Source: Streptomyces sp. PCS3-D2
GTDB lineage: Bacteria > Actinomycetota > Actinomycetes > Streptomycetales > Streptomycetaceae
Direction: 5' to 3'
Assembly (NCBI RefSeq): GCF_000612545.2
Contig: NZ_CP097800.1
Span: 3,945,001-4,009,000 of the forward strand
DNA length: 64,000 nucleotides
The position numbers were made by a program, and so were the translations under genes. The notes beneath the pieces were generated by a model. It saw only the letters and a program-made list of their open reading frames with translations. It searched no databases and was not told where the DNA came from. This document shows positions 8,150 through 16,895 of the stretch, in pieces (positions within the stretch are counted from its first letter, which is position 1; every line of letters starts with the position of its first letter).

Positions 8150-8908
8150 ATGCGCGAGATCCTCGGAAGGCGTCTCCAGCGGCTCCGCGATCGCCTGCAA
8201 TCCCTGCGCCCCGACCGGGGGGAGAGCGGCAGTGCCTCCGCTCTCCCCGAAGCGGCGCTCACCTGCGCCACCACATGGCAGTGGCCCGTCCTGCCCGGCG
8301 TCGGCCGGTCCGGTACGGACGGAACCCGCTGCGCCTGTCCCGACCCCGACTGCGTCGTCCCCGGCGCCCACCCCTTCGACCCCGGTCTGCTCGCAGCCTC
8401 CACCGATCCCCGCATGGTGTCCTGGTGGTGGACCAACCGGCCCACCGCACCCGTCCTGCTGGCGACCGGCGGGACCGCCCCGTGCGCCGTGAGCCTTCCC
8501 GCCGGTGCGGCCGCGCGGGCCGTCGTACGCCTGGAGGCGCAGGGCCTGAGGCTCGGGCCGGTCGTCGCCACGCCGACCCGGTGGGCGCTGCTCGTGGCGC
8601 CGTACTCGCTGGAGCGGCTCGGGGAACTCCTGTACGCCAAAGACCACGTGCCCGCCTCTCTCCGGTTCCACGGTGAGGGCGGCTACCTGCTGCTGCCGCC
8701 GTCCGCCGCGTCCAGTGGCGGCCGCGTCCGATGGGAGCGCGAACCGCGTGCGCTGCCGCAGTGCCCGCCCGGTCCGAAGTCCCCTGGCCTGCGGCCGCCG
8801 CAGACCGCGGGGGCGAAGCTCTGGCTGCCCGATGTCGAGGTGGTCGTGGACGCGTTGGTCGAGGCGAGCAGCAGCGCGCCCGGTGGCGGAAGCCGGCTCG
8901 CGTACTGA
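8150..8908 (+). CDS. Short protein with Prim-Pol (bifunctional DNA primase/polymerase N-terminal-like) similarity, probably non-catalytic
   Basis: 252 aa from ATG 8150, after GGAAAGGA. The layout matches the short Streptomyces proteins annotated as bifunctional DNA primase/polymerase: an N-terminal Arg-rich helix, a Trp/Pro segment (WQWPVLPGV), a Cys pair in CACPDPDCVVPGAHP, then WWWTNRPTAPVLLATGG. In true Prim-Pol domains this last segment runs into acidic catalytic residues (an hDhD/E pattern). Here the equivalent stretch reads PCAVSLPAG with no Asp or Glu, so polymerase activity is doubtful. No helicase domain or replicon genes are nearby. It is expressed divergently from the phosphatase gene. 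Confidence 0.7.
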   Translation: MREILGRRLQRLRDRLQSLRPDRGESGSASALPEAALTCATTWQWPVLPGVGRSGTDGTRCACPDPDCVVPGAHPFDPGLLAASTDPRMVSWWWTNRPTAPVLLATGGTAPCAVSLPAGAAARAVVRLEAQGLRLGPVVATPTRWALLVAPYSLERLGELLYAKDHVPASLRFHGEGGYLLLPPSAASSGGRVRWEREPRALPQCPPGPKSPGLRPPQTAGAKLWLPDVEVVVDALVEASSSAPGGGSRLAY

Positions 8909-8969
8909 CCTGCGGGGTCCCTGAGGATCACTCGTACGGGTGCCAGTGGGGCGAGTTTCCAAGGGAATT

Positions 8970-8991
8970 GGGCGCGGGGATCTCCGCGCCC
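8970..8991 (+). terminator. Intrinsic terminator after the Prim-Pol-like gene
   Basis: GGGCGCGG (8970-8977) pairs with CCGCGCCC (8984-8991) around a 6-nt loop and is followed by CTTTC. It ends only about 25 nt before the next start at 9018, so that gene must have its promoter within or very close to this hairpin. Confidence 0.6.
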
Positions 8992-9017
8992 CTTTCCCGC
9001 GTCGCTATCTTCGGCGA

Positions 9018-9590
9018 ATGAATCTCCGCCTGATCGGTATCGGCGCCGGTGTGCTGATCATCCTGTCGCTCCCGCTCGCCGGTGCGATCGCCGGGCCTGA
9101 TCTTGCCGGTCAGGACGACGGAAAGAGCGGCGGCCTGTTCACGAGCCTGGGCCTTTCGGAGCCCGCCCGTACCTCGTCCGTGCCGGTCGGGCGCCCGGCG
9201 GAACCGGCCGGGACCGGGCGCTCGGGCCCGGCGGAGCAGCCCCGTACGGATGCCCGATGCGGCCCCGAGGTGTCCTCGCCCTACGGAGTGGAGGCGCAGA
9301 CGTGCGTCATGGCGACCGAAAGCCAGACGTGGGGCAGGAGTTACTACAGGAACACGAGTGGTCAGGCGCTGGACGCCGTGCTGACGGTGATGGGGCCGGC
9401 CGGGCGCACGGTGCAGATCCGCTGCTCGGTCGGTGCCGGTGACGAACCCGGTCTGTGCGAGACGCCGAAGGAAGACTCCGCCGGGGGGTTGGAGAGTTAC
9501 TCCGCTGTTGCGGAGTTTGCAGTTCCGGATGATGAAGGGAAGCTGCTCTTGCGGTCCGGGAGCAACTCACCGGCACCGGCTGACGGTTGA
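9018..9590 (+). CDS. Secreted or membrane-anchored hypothetical protein
   Basis: 190 aa. ATG 9018 opens directly on a hydrophobic signal or anchor helix (about residues 4-27). A low-complexity Ser/Pro/Gly linker follows to about residue 80, then a compact domain (about 82-185). Its Cys residues (ARCGPE, QTCVM, IRCSV, GLCET) could form two disulfides outside the cell. No family is recognised. There is no strong Shine-Dalgarno sequence before the start, so a leaderless or weakly translated mRNA is possible. It is followed by a strong terminator. Confidence 0.75.
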   Translation: MNLRLIGIGAGVLIILSLPLAGAIAGPDLAGQDDGKSGGLFTSLGLSEPARTSSVPVGRPAEPAGTGRSGPAEQPRTDARCGPEVSSPYGVEAQTCVMATESQTWGRSYYRNTSGQALDAVLTVMGPAGRTVQIRCSVGAGDEPGLCETPKEDSAGGLESYSAVAEFAVPDDEGKLLLRSGSNSPAPADG

Positions 9591-9610
9591 ACACCGCCCT
9601 GAATAGAAGG

Positions 9611-9650
9611 GCCCGGTCGCTGGCGACGGGGGATGCACCAGCGACCGGGC
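9611..9650 (+). terminator. Strong hairpin terminator
   Basis: The perfect 13-bp arms GCCCGGTCGCTGG and CCAGCGACCGGGC are separated by a 14-nt loop, 20 nt after the stop at 9590. It may also stop leftward read-through from the SEC-C gene. Confidence 0.8.
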
Positions 9651-9772
9651 TACAAGAACGGTAACAAGAGATCGCCTGTTCGCAAATTCGATCTCTGATA
9701 TTCAGACACCGATTTGCAGACGATTAACGGGAGTTGTGACCCCGGTCACCGACTCCGCGCGTCCGGGCTGCG

Positions 9773-10747
9773 TCAGCTCAGGGTCACCTGGCGGTTGGTG
9801 AGACCGCCGCGCGCCCGGCGCTCCTCGGCGGTCAGCGGAGCGTCCGCGGCCAGTGCCTTGGCCAGCCGCTCCGCGAACTCCGCCGCCGGCTTCTCGACGT
9901 CGTCGGCCGTCACCCCGGTCGGCAGATCCCAGACCGGGACCATCAGGCCGTGGGCGCGGAAGGAACCGACGAGCTTGGTGCCCTCGCCGAGCGAGGACGT
10001 GCCGGCCGCATGCAGCCGCGCGAGGGCGTCGAGGAGCTTTTCCTCGGGGTGCGGCATGACCCAGCGCAGGTGGTTCTTGTCCGGGGTCTCGCACCAGTAG
10101 GCGGCGTCGACGCCGGTCAGCTTGACGGTGGGGATGGCGGCCGCGTTGGCGCGCTCCAGTGAGGCGGCGATCTCCGGCGACGCGTTCTCGCCGCCCTCGG
10201 ATTCCGGAATCCAGAATTCGAAGCCGCTGTGCACAACCGGCTCGAAACCGCCGTCGGTGTCCAGGAGATCCTGAAGTCGGGGGCCCTCGGCGGGTACGCG
10301 GCGGGCAGTGACCGGAGTTCCCGGCTCCGCGACGAGTGCGCGCTCCAGGGTGTCGGCCAGGTCGCGGCTCAGGTCTCCGGTGGACGTCTCGTTCTGCAGG
10401 CCGAGCAGGACCGACCCGTCCTCGCGGCGCAGCGCCGGCCAGGCCATGGGCAGCACGGTCACCAGCGTGACGGAGGGGACGCCCTCGGGCAGACCGCCCT
10501 TCAGCGACAACGGGATGGTGGCCGCGGGCACGAGTTCGCGCAGCGCGACCCAGTCGCACTCGCCCGGCAGACCCTCGAACGGCCGCCGGACGTGCTCGGT
10601 GACGGCGTGCGCGGCGGCGGCGCCGTGACAGGCCTTGTAACGGCGCCCGGATCCGCAGGGGCAGGGCTCGCGCGCCCCGACAACGGGGATCTCGCCGTTG
10701 CTGAGCTGCGGCTTTGCAGACTTGGTTGCGGGGCGCTTCTTGGCCAT
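9773..10747 (-). CDS. SEC-C motif protein (DUF5926-like)
   Basis: 324 aa from ATG 10747. A Lys-rich N-terminus (MAKKRPATK) precedes a SEC-C zinc-binding motif at about residues 29-44 ([14 protein letters not shown]), the module also found at the C-terminus of SecA. The remaining 270 residues form a single acidic domain conserved in actinobacteria, whose function I do not know. The SEC-C motif suggests binding to ribosomes or the Sec machinery, but this is inference. It is the last of three leftward genes (GDPD, ATPase, SEC-C) separated by 140-220 nt gaps. Confidence 0.85.
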   Translation of the reverse strand: MAKKRPATKSAKPQLSNGEIPVVGAREPCPCGSGRRYKACHGAAAAHAVTEHVRRPFEGLPGECDWVALRELVPAATIPLSLKGGLPEGVPSVTLVTVLPMAWPALRREDGSVLLGLQNETSTGDLSRDLADTLERALVAEPGTPVTARRVPAEGPRLQDLLDTDGGFEPVVHSGFEFWIPESEGGENASPEIAASLERANAAAIPTVKLTGVDAAYWCETPDKNHLRWVMPHPEEKLLDALARLHAAGTSSLGEGTKLVGSFRAHGLMVPVWDLPTGVTADDVEKPAAEFAERLAKALAADAPLTAEERRARGGLTNRQVTLS

Positions 10748-10964
10748 CGTGCGTGTCTCCCGGTTGCGGCGGTACGGCGTCGGTCTGGGCGCGAGCCTAG
10801 CCGTTCGTACCGCCGGAACCGGTGGGGTGCGGCCGGGAGCACGGTCGGCGTGCGCTCCCGGACGGCCGCTTGTTCGGATGGCCGGTGCTGCTGTGCTGAT
10901 GTCGAGCTGTGGTGCGGTCACCGGTCCCGGTCCGGGGAAGGTCCCGACTTCCGGGCCCGCGGGG

Positions 10965-11507
10965 TCAGACGTCGAGATCGTCGAATGCCGTGCTGAAGTC
11001 GATCGCCGGGGGCGCAACGCGCGTAGCGAAATCCTCGTGCCGGGGCCCGCAGGCAACGATTACCCAGACGGTGACCTCACCCGCCGCTCCGTCCCGGACA
11101 CCCCAGTCCTGGGCGAGGGCGCTGATGATGTTCAGCCCCCGGCCGCCGCGTGCGGTGACCGAGGGCGTCGAAGGAACAGGCCGGGTGGGCCCACCCCCGT
11201 CCGTGACCTCGACCATCAGCCGCCCCGCTCCGTCGACGCGCCACGCGGCGCGTATCTCCCCCTCCCCGACTTCCCGAGCGCCCAGCGGCCTGCCATGTCG
11301 GCAGGCGTTGCTGAGCAGTTCGGAAAGGATCAGTACGGCATCGTCCACGACCGAATCGGCCACCCCGCTGATACGCAGTTGTGCGCGCATCCGGTGTCTG
11401 GCCTCACCCACGCCCGCAGGACCATGGCGTACGTCCATGCACGACGACGTGGGCACTTCTTGTGCCACCACCAACGCCACCCCCGGAACCTCCTTAGCCC
11501 CACGCAT
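10965..11507 (-). CDS. Second orphan anti-sigma-type ATP-binding protein
   Basis: 180 aa. GHKL ATPase motifs are present: [13 protein letters not shown] (N-box, Asn in SNA), VEVTDGGGP (G1) and GGRGLNII (G2). Like the protein at 4040-4489 it is a stand-alone RsbW-type kinase with no sigma or antagonist neighbour. ATG 11507 follows AAGAGGG at suitable spacing; the frame also extends to 11642 without an obvious ribosome site. The C-terminal 25 residues end in an acidic tail (FDDLDV). Confidence 0.85.
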   Translation of the reverse strand: MRGAKEVPGVALVVAQEVPTSSCMDVRHGPAGVGEARHRMRAQLRISGVADSVVDDAVLILSELLSNACRHGRPLGAREVGEGEIRAAWRVDGAGRLMVEVTDGGGPTRPVPSTPSVTARGGRGLNIISALAQDWGVRDGAAGEVTVWVIVACGPRHEDFATRVAPPAIDFSTAFDDLDV

Positions 11508-11651
11508 GGTCTGGATGCCCTCTTGGCCTGGACCGGAAACCGCCGAACCAGACCGCTCTGACGCATTCGTGTCGGCCGAATACGGTACGGATGCGCCGGT
11601 GTACGCCCTGTGATGGATGGGGTGAGGGTGGGAGGTGGGCAAATCGGGACG

Positions 11652-12452
11652 TCAGCGACCCAGTTGGGACAGAACTTGACGCGGTCTGTTCGTAATGATC
11701 GCTTCCACACCCAGATCCGCGCAGAGCTGAACGTCTTCTGGATCGTTCACCGTCCACACGTGAACGGAATGGCCCGCGTCCTGAAGCCTGCGGATGAAGC
11801 CGGGGTGATTGCGGACGATCCGGATCCCGGGGCCGGCGATCGCCACTCCAGCCGGCAGCCGTCCGTCGCGCATCCGGGGTGAGATGAACTGCATGAGGTA
11901 CACGGTCGGGATCGTCGGCGCGGCGGCCTGCACCCGGTGCAGGGAGCGCGCGGAGAAGCTCATGACCCGGACCGGGTGCGGGCCCTCGGGCGGCGCGGCG
12001 TCCAGACCGAAGCGCCTGAGGAGGGAGAGCAGGCGCTCCTCCACCTGTCCGGCCCAGCGCGTCGGGTGCTTCGTCTCGATCGCGAGCTGTACGGGCCGTC
12101 CGGTGTCCGCGACCAGCTCCAGAAGGCGCTCCAGGGTGAGGACCGAGGTGCGCTCGGGGTCGGCGTCCCAGTCGGGGGATTCCTCGCGGTCTTTCCAGGA
12201 GCCGAAGTCGAGGGCGGCGAGATCGGCCAGCTCCAGGGCGGAGACGGCGCCGCGGCCGTTCGAGGTGCGGTTCACCCTGCGGTCGTGGACCAGGACCAGA
12301 TGGCCGTCGGCGGTGAGCCTGACATCGCATTCGAGGGCGTCGGCGCCGTCCTCGATGGCCTTGCGGTAGGCGGCCAGGGTGTGCTCGGGGGCGTCCTCCG
12401 AAGCGCCGCGGTGGGCGACGACCTGGATGGTGCGCGGCATTGCGTGGGTCAC
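11652..12452 (-). CDS. Glycerophosphodiester phosphodiesterase
   Basis: 266 aa, with GTG at 12452 or ATG four codons later at 12440. The GDPD TIM-barrel motifs are clear: VAHRGASEDAPEHT (catalytic His and Arg near the start), ALECDVRLTADG and LVLVHD (metal ligands Glu, Asp, catalytic His), AIETKHP, and VWTVND near the end. It hydrolyses glycerophosphodiesters to glycerol-3-phosphate and an alcohol. No signal peptide is visible, so it is probably cytosolic. It is divergent from the HtrA gene. Confidence 0.93.
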   Translation of the reverse strand: MTHAMPRTIQVVAHRGASEDAPEHTLAAYRKAIEDGADALECDVRLTADGHLVLVHDRRVNRTSNGRGAVSALELADLAALDFGSWKDREESPDWDADPERTSVLTLERLLELVADTGRPVQLAIETKHPTRWAGQVEERLLSLLRRFGLDAAPPEGPHPVRVMSFSARSLHRVQAAAPTIPTVYLMQFISPRMRDGRLPAGVAIAGPGIRIVRNHPGFIRRLQDAGHSVHVWTVNDPEDVQLCADLGVEAIITNRPRQVLSQLGR

Positions 12453-12595
12453 CGGGTCATGGTGCCACCGTCAGCCCTCTGATGGTCGGGGTCGAGCCCT
12501 GCGAGTGCATCCGAAATGTCGGACATAAAGAATGGGGGGAGATGCACAGGTCCGGCTTACAGTGCTCTGACGGGGCATGGGAAAGGCTTTGTCCT

Positions 12596-12621
12596 GGAAC
12601 TTGTACGGCATGTCGAACGTT
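12596..12621 (+). promoter_or_regulatory. Candidate ECF-type promoter for the HtrA-like gene
   Basis: GGAAC (12596-12600) and CGTT (12618-12621) are separated by 17 bp, a spacing and sequence typical of envelope or redox stress ECF sigma factors in Streptomyces (SigE- or SigR-like). It is 56 bp upstream of the GTG start. The match rests on short motifs only. Confidence 0.4.
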
Positions 12622-12677
12622 CAGCCGGATCGATATCGCCGGATTTCTGCAGTTGTGCGTGACGAGGAGAGAGAGCT

Positions 12678-14228
12678 GTGAGCACCGAGAACCAGGGCAC
12701 CGCGGCCCCCACACCCTCCGCGGCCCCGTCCGTGACCCCTGCTCAGGGCTCCGAGACGGCGCCGGCGGCCTCCACGCCCGCTCCGCAGCCGGACCACGCC
12801 CCGCAGGACGCCGCCCCGGGCGTGCCGCCGGCCCCGTCCGCGGCGCCCGCACCGGCGCCCGCCGCCGGTGAGCACGTGACCCAGCAGCTTCCGCCGACGC
12901 CTGCGCCGGGCACCGGGGCGACCCAGCAGATCCCGCCCCCGCCCGCCCCGCAGGCCCCTGCCTACGGCCAGGCCCCCGCCCCGGCCGCGCACGGGGCCGA
13001 GGGCTGGCCTCCCCCGCCGCCCACCGTGCCGGCGTACGGTGCGGGCGGTGCGGGCGGCGGTCCGGTCTGGGGCGCTCCCCCGGCCGCCGACGGCTATCCC
13101 GCGCCCAAGCCGAAGGGCAGGGGCGGCCTGATCGCGGCCGTGCTCGTGGCGGCCCTCCTCGCGGGCGGCATCGGCGGCAGCGTCGGCTATTGGGCCGCCG
13201 AGCGCAGCAACAACGGCACCGGCTCGACCACGATCAGCGCGGCCAACACCCCGAAGGACCTCAAGCGCGAGGCCGGCTCCATCGCCGGGCTCGCCGCCGG
13301 CGCACTGCCCAGCGTGGTCACCATTGAGGCTTCGGCCGGAGACGGTGAGGGGGGCACCGGCACCGGCTTCGTCTACGACCAGCAGGGCCACATCCTCACC
13401 AACAACCACGTCGTGGCCTCCGCTGTGAACGGCGGCAAGCTCTTCGCGACCTTCTCCGACGGAAAGCGGTACGACGCCGAGGTGGTGGGCCGTGCCCAGG
13501 GCTACGACGTCGCCGTGCTGAAGCTGAAGAACCCGCCGGCCGGCCTGAAGCCGCTGGCCCTCGGCGACTCCGACAAGGTCGCGGTCGGCGACGCCACGAT
13601 CGCGATCGGTGCCCCGTTCGGTCTGTCCAATACGGTCACCACCGGCATCGTCAGCGCCAAGAACCGCCCGGTCGCCTCCGGTGACGGCACCGGCAGCAAG
13701 AACTCGTACATGAGCGCGCTGCAGACGGATGCCTCGATCAACCCGGGCAACTCCGGCGGGCCGCTTCTGGACGGTCGCGGCGCCGTCATCGGCATCAACT
13801 CCGCCATCCAGTCGGCCGGGAACGGCGGCTTCGGCGGCGGCCAGGCCGGCTCCATCGGGCTCGGCTTCGCTATCCCGATCAACCAGGCCAAGAACGTGGC
13901 CGAATCCCTGATCAAGACGGGCAAGCCGGTCTACCCGGTGATCTCGGTCTCCGTGGACCTCCAGGCCAAGACCGAAGGCGCGAAGATCTCCGAGCAGGGT
14001 GCCGCCGCCAACGAGCTCGTCGACCCCAACGGTCCGGCCGGCAAGGCGGGCCTCAGGCCGGGCGACGTCATCACGGCCTTCGGCGGCAAGCCGGTCGACA
14101 GCGGTCCGACCCTGATCAGCATGATCTGGACCTACAAGCCCGGCGACACGGTGAAGCTCACCTACCTGCGTGACGGCAAGCCGACCACCGTCGACATCAC
14201 GCTCGGCTCCAGGATCGGCGACAAGTAG
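12678..14228 (+). CDS. HtrA/DegP-like membrane-anchored serine protease with PDZ domain
   Basis: 516 aa from GTG 12678 after a GAGGAGAGAGAG Shine-Dalgarno region. About 150 residues of Pro/Ala/Gln-rich cytoplasmic sequence precede one transmembrane helix (about 153-176). The extracellular trypsin-like domain follows, with catalytic His244 (TNNHVV), Asp277 (YDVAVL) and Ser359 (GNSGGP), then a PDZ domain at about 415-510 (GPAGKAGLRPGDVI). The family degrades misfolded envelope proteins. The candidate ECF promoter upstream fits stress control. It is divergent from the GDPD gene. Confidence 0.94.
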   Translation: MSTENQGTAAPTPSAAPSVTPAQGSETAPAASTPAPQPDHAPQDAAPGVPPAPSAAPAPAPAAGEHVTQQLPPTPAPGTGATQQIPPPPAPQAPAYGQAPAPAAHGAEGWPPPPPTVPAYGAGGAGGGPVWGAPPAADGYPAPKPKGRGGLIAAVLVAALLAGGIGGSVGYWAAERSNNGTGSTTISAANTPKDLKREAGSIAGLAAGALPSVVTIEASAGDGEGGTGTGFVYDQQGHILTNNHVVASAVNGGKLFATFSDGKRYDAEVVGRAQGYDVAVLKLKNPPAGLKPLALGDSDKVAVGDATIAIGAPFGLSNTVTTGIVSAKNRPVASGDGTGSKNSYMSALQTDASINPGNSGGPLLDGRGAVIGINSAIQSAGNGGFGGGQAGSIGLGFAIPINQAKNVAESLIKTGKPVYPVISVSVDLQAKTEGAKISEQGAAANELVDPNGPAGKAGLRPGDVITAFGGKPVDSGPTLISMIWTYKPGDTVKLTYLRDGKPTTVDITLGSRIGDK

Positions 14229-14258
14229 CACGACCGGCCACGGCGGTGGCTCAATGGC

Positions 14259-14292
14259 GAGGGCCGTGGGCGCGATTGCGCCCACGGCCCTC
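14259..14292 (+). terminator. Strong terminator after the HtrA-like gene
   Basis: The perfect 15-bp arms GAGGGCCGTGGGCGC and GCGCCCACGGCCCTC surround a GATT loop. It lies 30 nt after the stop and just before the LysR start at 14316. Confidence 0.85.
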
Positions 14293-14315
14293 CAACGTCC
14301 GCTTATGCTTCGCTG

Positions 14316-15221
14316 GTGTTCGATTCTCGGCACATACGTACGTTCCACGCCGTGGTCGCCGCCGGCTCGTACTCGGCGGCCGCGCGCGTGCTGGGCTACA
14401 CCCAGCCCGCCATCACCCAGCAGATGAAGGCGCTCGAACGCGCTGTCGGCACCCCGCTGTTCACCCGTGTCGGCCGCAGGATGCAGCTCACCGAGGCCGG
14501 GGAGTCCCTCTCCCGGCACGCCGAGACCATCCTCGGCAACCTCTCGGCCGCCGAGGCCCAGCTGCGGGCATACGCCCGCCTGCGCACCGGCCGGGTCAGG
14601 CTGTGCGGCTTCCCCAGCGCCAACGTCACCCTTGTCCCGGAAGCCCTGAGCGGCCTGGCCAAGGACCACCCGGGCATACAGGTGGAGCTACTGGAGGGAG
14701 AGCCCCCGGAGTCGCTGCGACGGCTGGAGCGCGGCGAGTGCGACATCACCCTCGCCTTCACCTATCCCGGCCTGCACGAGGAGGTACCGGGGGACGTCGC
14801 CGAGGTCAGGCTGCTGGAGGACCAGCTGACGGTGCTGCTCCCGACCGGGCACCCGCTGGCCCGGCGCCGCGCCGTGCACCTGGCCGACCTCGCCGAGGAG
14901 CGGTGGATCGCAGGCTGCCCGCGCTGCAGGGCGAACCTGCTGCACGAGTGCGCGGAGCTGGGCTTCGTGCCCGACATCCGCTTCGCCACCGACGACAACC
15001 TGGTGGTACAGAGCCTGGTGGCCCAGGGCCTGGGTGTGGCGATGATGCCCGCGTTGGTCCTGCCCTCGCTCTCGCTGAGCCGGGTCTGCGGACGCGCGCT
15101 CCAGCCGGCCGCCCGCCGGCACATCGCCGCGTACGTCTACCGGGACCACCTGCGGATCCCGGCAACGGCCGTGGTGCTGAGCGCACTCAAGCAGGTGGCC
15201 TCCAATCGGGTCGGCTGCTGA
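14316..15221 (+). CDS. LysR-family transcriptional regulator
   Basis: 301 aa, GTG start at 14316. The N-terminal winged helix-turn-helix is typical (FHAVVAAGSYSAAARVLGYTQPAITQQMKALE), followed by a LysR substrate-binding domain from about residue 88. It lies immediately upstream of cysteine dioxygenase and a YeiH exporter, all co-oriented. In enterobacteria the LysR protein YeiE adjoins yeiH and senses sulfite. That parallel suggests this regulator senses a sulfur metabolite, which is inference from context. Confidence 0.9.
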   Translation: MFDSRHIRTFHAVVAAGSYSAAARVLGYTQPAITQQMKALERAVGTPLFTRVGRRMQLTEAGESLSRHAETILGNLSAAEAQLRAYARLRTGRVRLCGFPSANVTLVPEALSGLAKDHPGIQVELLEGEPPESLRRLERGECDITLAFTYPGLHEEVPGDVAEVRLLEDQLTVLLPTGHPLARRRAVHLADLAEERWIAGCPRCRANLLHECAELGFVPDIRFATDDNLVVQSLVAQGLGVAMMPALVLPSLSLSRVCGRALQPAARRHIAAYVYRDHLRIPATAVVLSALKQVASNRVGC

Positions 15222-15230
15222 CCAATCCAT

Positions 15231-15241
15231 AAGCGCTGCTT
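15231..15241. promoter_or_regulatory. Short inverted repeat, candidate LysR site
   Basis: AAGC-GCT-GCTT lies in the 79-bp gap between the LysR gene and cysteine dioxygenase, 60 bp before the start at 15301. Its position suits a LysR activator site, but the arms are only 4 bp. Confidence 0.3.
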
Positions 15242-15300
15242 GGGATTTCGGGTAAAAACTGTCGTTGGACGCAATGGAACGGCGCCCGCACGCTGCCCGT

Positions 15301-15849
15301 ATGACCACCACCACACCGGCCCGTACCACCACGAGGATGGCCGCCCTCATCAGTGAGATCCGCACGGTCGTGGAGCGGGGACTGGCCCCCGACCTCACCG
15401 CCTACCTCGTGGGCGAAAGGCTCGCTCCCCACCTCGGTGCGACCGACCTGCTGACGCCGACACAGCAGGAGGGCGATGCGGAGCGGTACCGGCAGCACAT
15501 CCTGCACGCGGAGCCCGACGGCAGTTTCTCCGTGGTGGCGCTGGTGTGGCTTCCGGGGCAGGAGACCTGCATCCACGATCACGTGTCGTGGTGCGTGGCC
15601 GGGGTGCACCAGGGCGAGGAGAGCGAAAGCCGTTTCCGCCTCGCGCCCGGTGCGGGTCCTGCTCGCCTGGTGGCGACGGAGAGCGTGGTCAACGCCCAGG
15701 GTGAGGTCTGTGGATTCGCGCCGCCCGGCGATATCCACCAGGTACGCAACTCCTGTTCCACCACGGCGATATCGGTGCACGTGTACGGCGCTGACGTGTC
15801 CCGGCTGGGGACCAGCATCCGTCGCGTCTACCAGCTTCCCGTCGGCTGA
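15301..15849 (+). CDS. Cysteine dioxygenase family protein
   Basis: 182 aa from ATG 15301. The cupin fold carries the iron-binding His set: two His in CIHDHVSW and one in GDIHQVRN, with Glu residues after HQGEES. Cysteine dioxygenase uses O2 to convert cysteine to cysteine sulfinate, the first step of cysteine breakdown to sulfite. It overlaps the downstream exporter gene by one base (TGATG), which implies coupled translation. A start 12 codons upstream (15265) is possible but adds only Arg/His-rich residues. Confidence 0.88.
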   Translation: MTTTTPARTTTRMAALISEIRTVVERGLAPDLTAYLVGERLAPHLGATDLLTPTQQEGDAERYRQHILHAEPDGSFSVVALVWLPGQETCIHDHVSWCVAGVHQGEESESRFRLAPGAGPARLVATESVVNAQGEVCGFAPPGDIHQVRNSCSTTAISVHVYGADVSRLGTSIRRVYQLPVG

Positions 15850-16895
15850 TGGCCCTCCTCCATCGCCCACAGGGCAAGGTGGTTCGGCATGTTTCACGTG
15901 AAACATCCACGCCTTGGCCCGGGTTGGTGCTGGCGGCTGGAGGAGCCCTGGCCGCCTGGTGCGTCCATCGCCTCATACCGGCCGTACCGATGCTGACCGC
16001 GTCAGTGGTGCTGGGTATCGCGATGGCTCACCTCCCCGGACCGCGGAGCCTCGTACGGGGAGCCGGGCGAGCAGGCCTCTCCCTGGCCGGGCGGCGGCTC
16101 ATGCGGATCGGCATCGTCCTGCTGGGCCTCGGACTGGGGCTGGACCAGGTGCTCCGTCTGGGCTGGGTCACGGTGGCCATGGTGGTCGGGGTGGTCGCGG
16201 CCACGTTCTTCGGCACCCTCTGGATGGGCCGCAGGCTGGGACTACCGGGCGACCAGCCGCTGCTGATCGCCACGGGGTACTCGATCTGTGGAGCCTCCGC
16301 GATCGGCGCCGTGAGCCAGGTTTCGGGCAGTGACGAGGAGGACGTGGCCGCCTCGGTGGCACTGGTCACCCTGTGCGGAACCCTCGCCATCGCCGTACTG
16401 CCCCTCCTCCAGGACCCGCTGATGCTCTCCGACCAGGCCTTCGGGAGGTGGGTCGGCGCCGGTGTGCACGACGTCGGCCAGGTGGTGGCAACCGCGCAGA
16501 CGGCGGGCCCGGACGCCCTGGGCGAGGCGGTGCTGGTCAAGCTGATGCGGGTGGCCCTGCTCGCCCCTCTGGTGGCGGCGGTCGCCTTCTCGGTACGGGC
16601 CCGGCGGCGCGGCATGCGCACGTCCTCGGGGCGACGGCCCGCCCCGGTGCCGCTCTTCGTGGCCGGGTTCCTGGCCGCGGCCGCGCTGCGCGCCACAGGC
16701 GTGCTGCCCGACGTCGCCCTGGAATGGGCGCGCACCGCGCAGGAGGCACTGCTGGCGGCGGCCCTGTTCGGCCTGGGGAGCGCAGTCCACCTGCCGACGC
16801 TGGCCCGGACCGGTGGGCGTGCCGCAGCGCTGGGACTGGGGGCGTGGGTGGTCGTCGCCGGGGCCTCGTACGCGGGCGTGATGCTCACGGTATGA
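15849..16895 (+). CDS. YeiH-family (UPF0324) putative sulfate/sulfite exporter
   Basis: 348 aa from ATG 15849; an in-frame GTG at 15879 is an alternative start. About nine or ten hydrophobic segments are visible. The family signature appears as GYSICGASAIGAVSQV near residue 140, and LMRVALLAPLVAAV is a further conserved segment. YeiH proteins are assigned as sulfate exporters on limited evidence. Coupling to cysteine dioxygenase suggests export of sulfite or sulfate made from cysteine. A perfect parS site sits within codons 15-19 and encodes the peptide HVSRET. Confidence 0.88.
   Translation: MALLHRPQGKVVRHVSRETSTPWPGLVLAAGGALAAWCVHRLIPAVPMLTASVVLGIAMAHLPGPRSLVRGAGRAGLSLAGRRLMRIGIVLLGLGLGLDQVLRLGWVTVAMVVGVVAATFFGTLWMGRRLGLPGDQPLLIATGYSICGASAIGAVSQVSGSDEEDVAASVALVTLCGTLAIAVLPLLQDPLMLSDQAFGRWVGAGVHDVGQVVATAQTAGPDALGEAVLVKLMRVALLAPLVAAVAFSVRARRRGMRTSSGRRPAPVPLFVAGFLAAAALRATGVLPDVALEWARTAQEALLAAALFGLGSAVHLPTLARTGGRAAALGLGAWVVVAGASYAGVMLTV
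15891..15904. other. parS: parS centromere-like ParB binding site (inside the yeiH-like gene)
   Basis: Perfect GTTTCACGTGAAAC palindrome, extended by one matching base on each side (T/A). This is the ParB-binding sequence established in Streptomyces, where about twenty copies cluster around oriC and organise and segregate the chromosome. Here it lies in the 5' coding region. Confidence 0.93.

Noticed and set aside
12621-14669. 682-codon minus-strand frame opposite the HtrA-like gene
   Set aside because: Composition is Gly/Arg/Val without motifs; the plus strand encodes a full HtrA with catalytic triad.
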